Source of the DNA: Acidobacteriota bacterium
Lineage (GTDB): Bacteria > Acidobacteriota > Terriglobia > Bryobacterales > Bryobacteraceae
Length of the DNA: 10,659 bases
Assembly: GCA_026394095.1 (NCBI GenBank)
Contig: JAPKYY010000127.1
Span: forward strand, 1-10,659
Direction of reading: 5' to 3'
A program made the translations under genes and the position numbers. Every line of letters starts with the position of its first letter. Within the stretch, counting starts at the first letter, position 1. Below the pieces are notes generated by a model. It was not told where the DNA came from. It did no database searches and saw nothing but the letters and a program-made list of their open reading frames with translations. Shown piece after piece: positions 7,120 through 10,659 of this stretch.

Positions 7120-8250
7120 ATGGAAAATCTCGTCCAATCCCCTTCACACTATGTTTGGGAAGTAGCTGGCAAGCCAATATCGATTCACCTCGATTTCAAT
7201 GTCGTGGATCGGCTTGCAATGGACGTAATGCGCGGTTTTGGAGCAGTTCCCAAGCGCGGGGCTGAAGTGGGCGGGCTTCTTTTGGGTTCGATCGAAAAGA
7301 ATGGCGCGAATCTGGTGGTTCGAATCGAAGATTTTGTGCCCGTAACCTGCGATTACATGCGGGGTCCCTCCTATCTTTTGACAGAGAATGATGAGGCCAA
7401 ATTTCGGGAGGCCGTAGAACAGGCCAAGGCAGCAAGCGGCAGCGAGCCGAAGTTGGTTGGTATTTACCGGAGCCATACGCGAGAGGCGCTAGGGTTGGCT
7501 GATGAAGACCTGGAACGCTTTGAAACCTATTGCGGCGACCCAAGCCAGATCATCTTGCTGGTAAGGCCATTTGCGACCAGAACCAGTGTTGGAGCGTTCT
7601 TCTTCCAGGAGAATGGTGGGTTCAGGCGGGAATCTTCCTATCAGGAATTCCCTTTCAAGCGGAGAGATTTGGGTGGTGGCGCTTCCACTCCGGTGCGGAG
7701 TTTTGTTTCTGAGACGCCTGCCCTGGGAGCGGTTTCGGACGAACAACAAGGCCCGGACCTTCGCGAATGGGTGAAGACCCGCGGTGGAGAAGGAAAGCCC
7801 ACTGCACCTAAGGTAGAGAAGGTTCGGCGCGAGCCAAGTTCTGAGCCGGCGCAATTCCGCAGCAGATGGGTTTGGATTCCACTCTCATTTGTATTCCTGG
7901 TTGTGGGGATTGTGGTTGGCTTCCAGTCCGCCTTGATGCTGAACAAGGGCGATTTGCAGCGTGCAGCGACAAATACGGTTGCCCTGGAGTTGTCGGCCAA
8001 AACCGAGAACGGCAAGATTGTTGTGCGATGGGACCGTGCTTCAATATCGATCCACGATGCGGTGAGTGGTTCTCTGCGCATCATGGATGGCGAATACTCG
8101 AAAGTGGTTAATCTGGATTCGCGGCAGTTGCAGAACGGTAGTGTGATCTATATGAGCGCCGAAAACAAAGTCAGTTTCCGGCTGGAAGTCACCACGCGAC
8201 AGAAGACGACGATTACCGAAACCGTAGACTTCGTCCCAACAAAACCCTAG
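7120..8250 (+). CDS. Membrane-anchored protein with a degenerate JAB/MPN domain and a C-terminal beta domain
   Basis: A 376-residue protein with three parts. Residues about 20-165 resemble a JAB/MPN (JAMM) domain, the fold of zinc isopeptidases. Glu49 sits in the typical AEVGGLLLGS, and the HxHPx(n)SxxD region reads YRSHTREALGLADED (116-130). Aligned to that motif, the first His is Arg117, the second His119 remains, the Ser position is Ala127 and Asp130 remains, so zinc-dependent peptidase activity is doubtful. Residues about 180-247 are a low-complexity linker rich in Arg, Pro, Glu and Lys. One membrane helix lies at about 251-275 (WVWIPLSFVFLVVGIVVGF). Residues 288-372 look like a beta-sandwich of the Fn3-like kind (KIVVRWDRAS, then LDSRQLQNGSVIY). 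The N-terminal MPN part would be cytoplasmic and the beta domain periplasmic. Function unknown. It converges with a Clp-like AAA+ gene, sharing CTAG at the stops. Confidence 0.8.
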   Translation: MENLVQSPSHYVWEVAGKPISIHLDFNVVDRLAMDVMRGFGAVPKRGAEVGGLLLGSIEKNGANLVVRIEDFVPVTCDYMRGPSYLLTENDEAKFREAVEQAKAASGSEPKLVGIYRSHTREALGLADEDLERFETYCGDPSQIILLVRPFATRTSVGAFFFQENGGFRRESSYQEFPFKRRDLGGGASTPVRSFVSETPALGAVSDEQQGPDLREWVKTRGGEGKPTAPKVEKVRREPSSEPAQFRSRWVWIPLSFVFLVVGIVVGFQSALMLNKGDLQRAATNTVALELSAKTENGKIVVRWDRASISIHDAVSGSLRIMDGEYSKVVNLDSRQLQNGSVIYMSAENKVSFRLEVTTRQKTTITETVDFVPTKP

Positions 8251-9296
8251 TCGTCCGGATCCTCTTCATCGGCATGAATCCGGATCAGGATTTTCTCTCC
8301 ATTCTTGAGATCCATTTCAACTAAAGACCCTGGTGGTATCTGACCTTTGTTGATCACCCCAGCCAATGGTTGCAGCACAAAGCGTTGTATTGTGCGCTTG
8401 AGTTCTCTGGCTCCATATTCAATACTGGTGCCCTTGTCGAGCAGGAATCGTTTGAGCTTGGCGCTGATTTCGAGCTCAAAGGAGCGGGCCCCCAACCGCA
8501 AGTCCACATGGTGCTGGATGTTGTCGATTTGCAAGTTCAGAATTTGCGTGAGAGCCTTCTCGTCGAGCGGCTGGTAGGCAATGGTCGCATCGATTCGGTT
8601 CATAAATTCTGGTGAGAACTTCTTCTTGGCCGCAGCGAGACCGATCGATTCCAGACGTTTCGAACCGGGACCTTTTGCTTCGTTTGGTTCGCTGGAGGAA
8701 AAGCCCATGGTGGGAACCAGTTCCTTCTGCATTTTGTCGGCACCGAGATTGCTGGTCATGAAGATCATGGTGCGCTCGAGGTTGACAAGGTTGTTGTCAC
8801 CGAGACGCAGAATGCCTCGATCGAGGATGCCAAGCAACATTCGCATCATCGAGGGTGCCGCCTTTTCGATTTCATCGAAGAGGAGGATCGACAGTGTCGA
8901 CTTCTCACTGGAGACCGAGTTGATGCGGGCCTGAGACAGCAGCGGCTGTGTCTCACGATGGCCCAGATAGCCTGGCGGGGCACCTACCAATTTGGCCACT
9001 TCGTGATCCATCTGGTATTCGCCACAGTCGATGCGTAAGACATGGCGATTGCTGCCATGCAGTGTCTCAGCCAGCGCTTCGACCGATCGTGTCTTGCCGG
9101 TGCCTGTGGGGCCTAGCAAAAGAAATACGCCTGACGGGCGGCCTTCTGGCGACAGACCTGCTTCGAACATTTCAACAAATGGCAGTATCTGTTTCGCCAC
9201 ACCAGGTTGCCCAACGAGCAACCGCTCGAACTCAAACGCGAGTCCACCGTCAATCGTATTTCTACGGTTATTATTTCCTGATCCAAAAGTAGCCAT
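8247..9296 (-). CDS. Single-ring Clp-type AAA+ ATPase (ClpB/ClpC second-domain-like)
   Basis: A 349-residue protein matching only the second ATPase ring (D2) of ClpB/ClpC/ClpA unfoldases, with no N-domain, first ring or middle coiled coil. Visible marks are Walker A GPTGTGKT (62-69), pore loop GAPPGYLG (105-112), Walker B SILLFDEIEKA (136-146), sensor 1 MTSN (180-183), arginine finger FMNRID (231-236) and sensor 2 GARELKR (295-301). The last is followed by the small C-terminal domain typical of D2. All key ATPase residues are present, so it should be an active remodelling ATPase. MGF at 197-199 lies where ClpC carries its ClpP-docking loop. The N-terminus is short and polar. The ATG at 9296 is well supported by GAGGTGA six bases upstream. 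A weak promoter candidate is TTGATT (9399-9394) and GATAGA (9376-9371) with a 17-base gap. It converges on the MPN-like gene and may act with it. Confidence 0.88.
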   Translation of the reverse strand: MATFGSGNNNRRNTIDGGLAFEFERLLVGQPGVAKQILPFVEMFEAGLSPEGRPSGVFLLLGPTGTGKTRSVEALAETLHGSNRHVLRIDCGEYQMDHEVAKLVGAPPGYLGHRETQPLLSQARINSVSSEKSTLSILLFDEIEKAAPSMMRMLLGILDRGILRLGDNNLVNLERTMIFMTSNLGADKMQKELVPTMGFSSSEPNEAKGPGSKRLESIGLAAAKKKFSPEFMNRIDATIAYQPLDEKALTQILNLQIDNIQHHVDLRLGARSFELEISAKLKRFLLDKGTSIEYGARELKRTIQRFVLQPLAGVINKGQIPPGSLVEMDLKNGEKILIRIHADEEDPDD

Positions 9297-9412
9297 AGGA
9301 ATTCACCTCGAGAGCCAGCCTAGGGCTTCGAAAAATCGAGTTTGTCGCCAGCCGGTGCGTACCAGAAAGCTCTATCCGGAGGAAACTGCTTTGAATCAAT
9401 CAGTTAGAGGCA

Positions 9413-9577
9413 ATGAAAAAAAGTGCGTGCAGAGCGCAAATCTCTGTGAACGTGCATTTGGCTGAGCCGCTATCGAGTTTTAACTACGGTAGAGCTGGAA
9501 CCTGGCTTCATAGTCGACATCCTCCAGAAGAGGCCTCCTGCATCTCCGCAGGATGTCGACGCTCTTGCCTGGCTTAG
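9413..9577 (+). CDS. Doubtful small ORF, 54 residues, four cysteines
   Basis: The ATG at 9413 follows AGAGG by only a few bases, and the frame stays open to TAG at 9575-9577. The predicted peptide starts MKKSACRAQISV and has cysteines at positions 6, 43, 48 and 52, ending in SCLA. Its C-terminal third is encoded by the inverted-repeat element at 9513-9560, and the stop lies at the end of the second direct repeat. I recognise no family. The overlap with structured DNA suggests that the frame may be chance or that the transcript is a structured leader. It is given so that a reader can compare it with related genomes. Confidence 0.2.
   Translation: MKKSACRAQISVNVHLAEPLSSFNYGRAGTWLHSRHPPEEASCISAGCRRSCLA
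9501..9575. repeat. Inverted repeat (11-base arms) framed by 8-base direct repeats
   Basis: GTCGACATCCT (9513-9523) and AGGATGTCGAC (9550-9560) are perfect reverse complements with a 26-base spacer. The same right arm overlaps a second possible hairpin, TCCTGC (9536-9541) with GCAGGA (9548-9553) and a 6-base loop, so the two foldings exclude each other. CCTGGCTT occurs on both sides (9501-9508 and 9568-9575), enclosing 59 bases. This could be a small palindromic intergenic repeat with a target duplication, or a structured RNA leader. No T-run follows, so it is not a standard terminator. Confidence 0.6.
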
Positions 9578-9657
9578 GCCAGTGGATTTTCCCCTCCGGC
9601 TCTGCTCAGCGGGACTTCAGACCTGAGAAACAGACCTGTTAAGCTGAAATTGCCTAG

Positions 9658-10659
9658 ATGCGCCGAGCAGCACCTTACTTCCTGTTTGCCGTCATCCTTG
9701 GGATCGCCGGCCTGGTCTGGTATAGCTACCAGCAGCAGCTTACGTTGCAAAAACGGAATACTGCCGCGCCACCACAGCCCCTGCCAAGCACTCTTAATTC
9801 CAAAGCCGAGGGCTTCGTTTACCGAACCTCGGAAGGCACGCGCACCGTAGCCGAACTTCGGGCCAAAGACTACCGGGAGGTCAAAGATCCGGGTTTTATG
9901 GAGCTCGATCAGATGGAGCTTCGCCTTTTTCATGAAGATGGCAAGACCTTTGATCTGGTAAAGGCAGCCAAGGGCAACTTCTACCCCACTGAGAGCCGCC
10001 TCAGCAGTGAGAGCGAAGTGGAAGTGCAAATGGCGGTTGCCGCCGACCGGGAGCCAACGGGCAAGATCCTCGCGATCAAGGCTCAGGGTGCCAATCTTGA
10101 AATCAAAACAGGCAAAATGGTCAGCCAGGGCAAGGTTGAGTTCAATTTTGAGCAGGAAGGTGGAACAGGCACGGGTCACGCCACTGGAGCCGAATATGAC
10201 CCGCAAACCCACGAACTGCACCTGATGCATGCCTCCTTCCTAAAATGGCAGCCCAAAGACCCGAAGGCGAAACCGATCGAAGTGGAAAGCGAAGAAGTTC
10301 GATATAAGGAGCAGGAATCCAAGGTCTACCTTTCGCCCTGGTCGAAGATGCGAAAAGAAGACTTCTCGCTCGATGCGGCAAACAGTGAAGTGAATCTTGA
10401 GAAGGGTGTAATCCGGCACGTACTGGCAATTGATGCCAAGGGCCTCGACCGCGCACCCAAGCGGCAGGTTGACTACGCCGCCAAGACACTCAATGTCGAT
10501 TTCAACGCTCGCGGGCAGGTAGAAAAGGTCATCGCCGAGGACGATGCCAAACTCAATACCACCGGAGACAATGGCAAAACCAGAGCCTCCGCCCGCCGCA
10601 TGGATCTGTTTTTCCTCCCGGGAGAAAAAGAGTCGTTGCTCGATAAAGCGCTGGCTAAC
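9658..10659 (+). CDS. LptC/LptA-like lipopolysaccharide export protein, cut by the right window edge
   Basis: An open frame of 334 codons runs to the window edge without a stop. It begins MRRAAPYFLFAVILGIAGLV, a single N-terminal membrane helix (about residues 5-23) as in LptC, the bitopic protein that passes lipopolysaccharide from the LptBFG transporter to the periplasmic LptA bridge. After a Pro-rich linker (about 36-45), the repeated short beta-strand segments fit the OstA/LptC jelly-roll. Residues about 75-130 read MELDQMELRLFHEDGKTFDL, then AKGNFYPTESRLSSESEVEV, the classic LptC/LptA pattern. More strand repeats follow to the edge. Usual LptC proteins are about 190 residues, so this one is longer and may carry a second LptA-like domain. 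Start chosen at the ATG directly before the membrane helix; no strong ribosome-binding site is seen. Genes for LptA and LptB would be expected downstream, outside the window. Confidence 0.75.
   Translation, partial: MRRAAPYFLFAVILGIAGLVWYSYQQQLTLQKRNTAAPPQPLPSTLNSKAEGFVYRTSEGTRTVAELRAKDYREVKDPGFMELDQMELRLFHEDGKTFDLVKAAKGNFYPTESRLSSESEVEVQMAVAADREPTGKILAIKAQGANLEIKTGKMVSQGKVEFNFEQEGGTGTGHATGAEYDPQTHELHLMHASFLKWQPKDPKAKPIEVESEEVRYKEQESKVYLSPWSKMRKEDFSLDAANSEVNLEKGVIRHVLAIDAKGLDRAPKRQVDYAAKTLNVDFNARGQVEKVIAEDDAKLNTTGDNGKTRASARRMDLFFLPGEKESLLDKALAN

Larger units (their letters stand above)
9297..9657. other. 361-base intergenic region with repeats and no convincing gene
   Basis: This is the largest gap, between the divergent AAA+ and LptC-like genes. 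On the minus strand it contains the ribosome-binding site of the AAA+ gene (9303-9309) and a weak promoter. On the plus strand GGAGGA at 9378-9383 stands 7 bases before a TTG (9391), but that frame closes after 24 codons. A 54-codon ORF starts at 9413. From 9501 to 9575 there is an inverted repeat flanked by a direct repeat, listed separately. CAGACCTG occurs twice (9618-9625 and 9631-9638), 13 bases apart and just upstream of the LptC-like start, and could be a protein-binding site. No clear promoter for the LptC-like gene was found. Confidence 0.6.

Noticed and set aside
8254..8293. TCCGGATC repeated at 8254-8261 and 8279-8286, able to pair, with TTTT shortly after
   Set aside because: The core TCCGGA is self-complementary, the loop would be about 17 bases and the T-run is short; it is also coding sequence for the C-terminus of the AAA+ protein. 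A terminator is possible but not supported.
9574..10230. Long minus-strand ORF (218 codons) opposite the LptC-like gene
   Set aside because: The plus-strand frame has a membrane helix start and LptC/OstA-like strand patterns through the same bases; the minus-strand product has no recognisable domain and ends inside the intergenic repeat region.

Overview
The window reads as part of a chromosome from a moderately GC-rich, Gram-negative (diderm) bacterium. An LptC-like lipopolysaccharide-export protein and a TolC-type outer-membrane channel show the double membrane. NIPSNAP-domain proteins, a YncE-like propeller/phosphoesterase and a membrane-anchored MPN-like protein with a C-terminal beta domain recall Acidobacteriota (Bryobacter/Solibacter-like). 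That assignment is an inference from protein style, not a measured placement. I see no transposase, CRISPR array, tRNA or rRNA.

Left part (1-1155): the N-terminal part of a secreted beta-propeller protein runs off the left edge on the minus strand. A protein with two NIPSNAP-like halves starts just beyond it on the plus strand. The latter overlaps tail-to-tail with the next operon by 32 bases.

Centre-left (1124-6166): a tight minus-strand operon encodes an ABC exporter, then an HlyD-type periplasmic adaptor, then a TolC-type outer-membrane protein, each pair overlapping by 4 bases (ATGA, GTGA). Together they could span both membranes as a type I-like export machine; no cargo gene is visible. 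The ATPase domain is unusual: Walker A and Walker B with its glutamate are intact, but the Q-loop, signature and H-loop residues are changed. An ArsR/SmtB-type repressor gene is divergent, across an AT-rich 131-base spacer with a consensus -10 box inside a 25-base inverted repeat. It is the natural candidate regulator of the exporter.

Centre-right (6163-9296): rsmI (16S rRNA ribose methyltransferase) on the minus strand; then a plus-strand membrane protein with a degenerate JAB/MPN domain; then a minus-strand single-ring ClpC/ClpB-like AAA+ ATPase. Both convergent junctions here interlock their stop codons in the tetranucleotide CTAG, leaving no room for a terminator. The MPN-like protein and the Clp-like ATPase are the best candidates for an undescribed pair, although they are convergent and not in one operon.

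Right part (9297-10659): a 361-base gap holds an 11-base perfect inverted repeat, flanked by an 8-base direct repeat and able to form a competing shorter hairpin, and a doubtful 54-residue ORF. It is followed by an LptC-like protein that runs off the right edge and is already much longer than a usual LptC.
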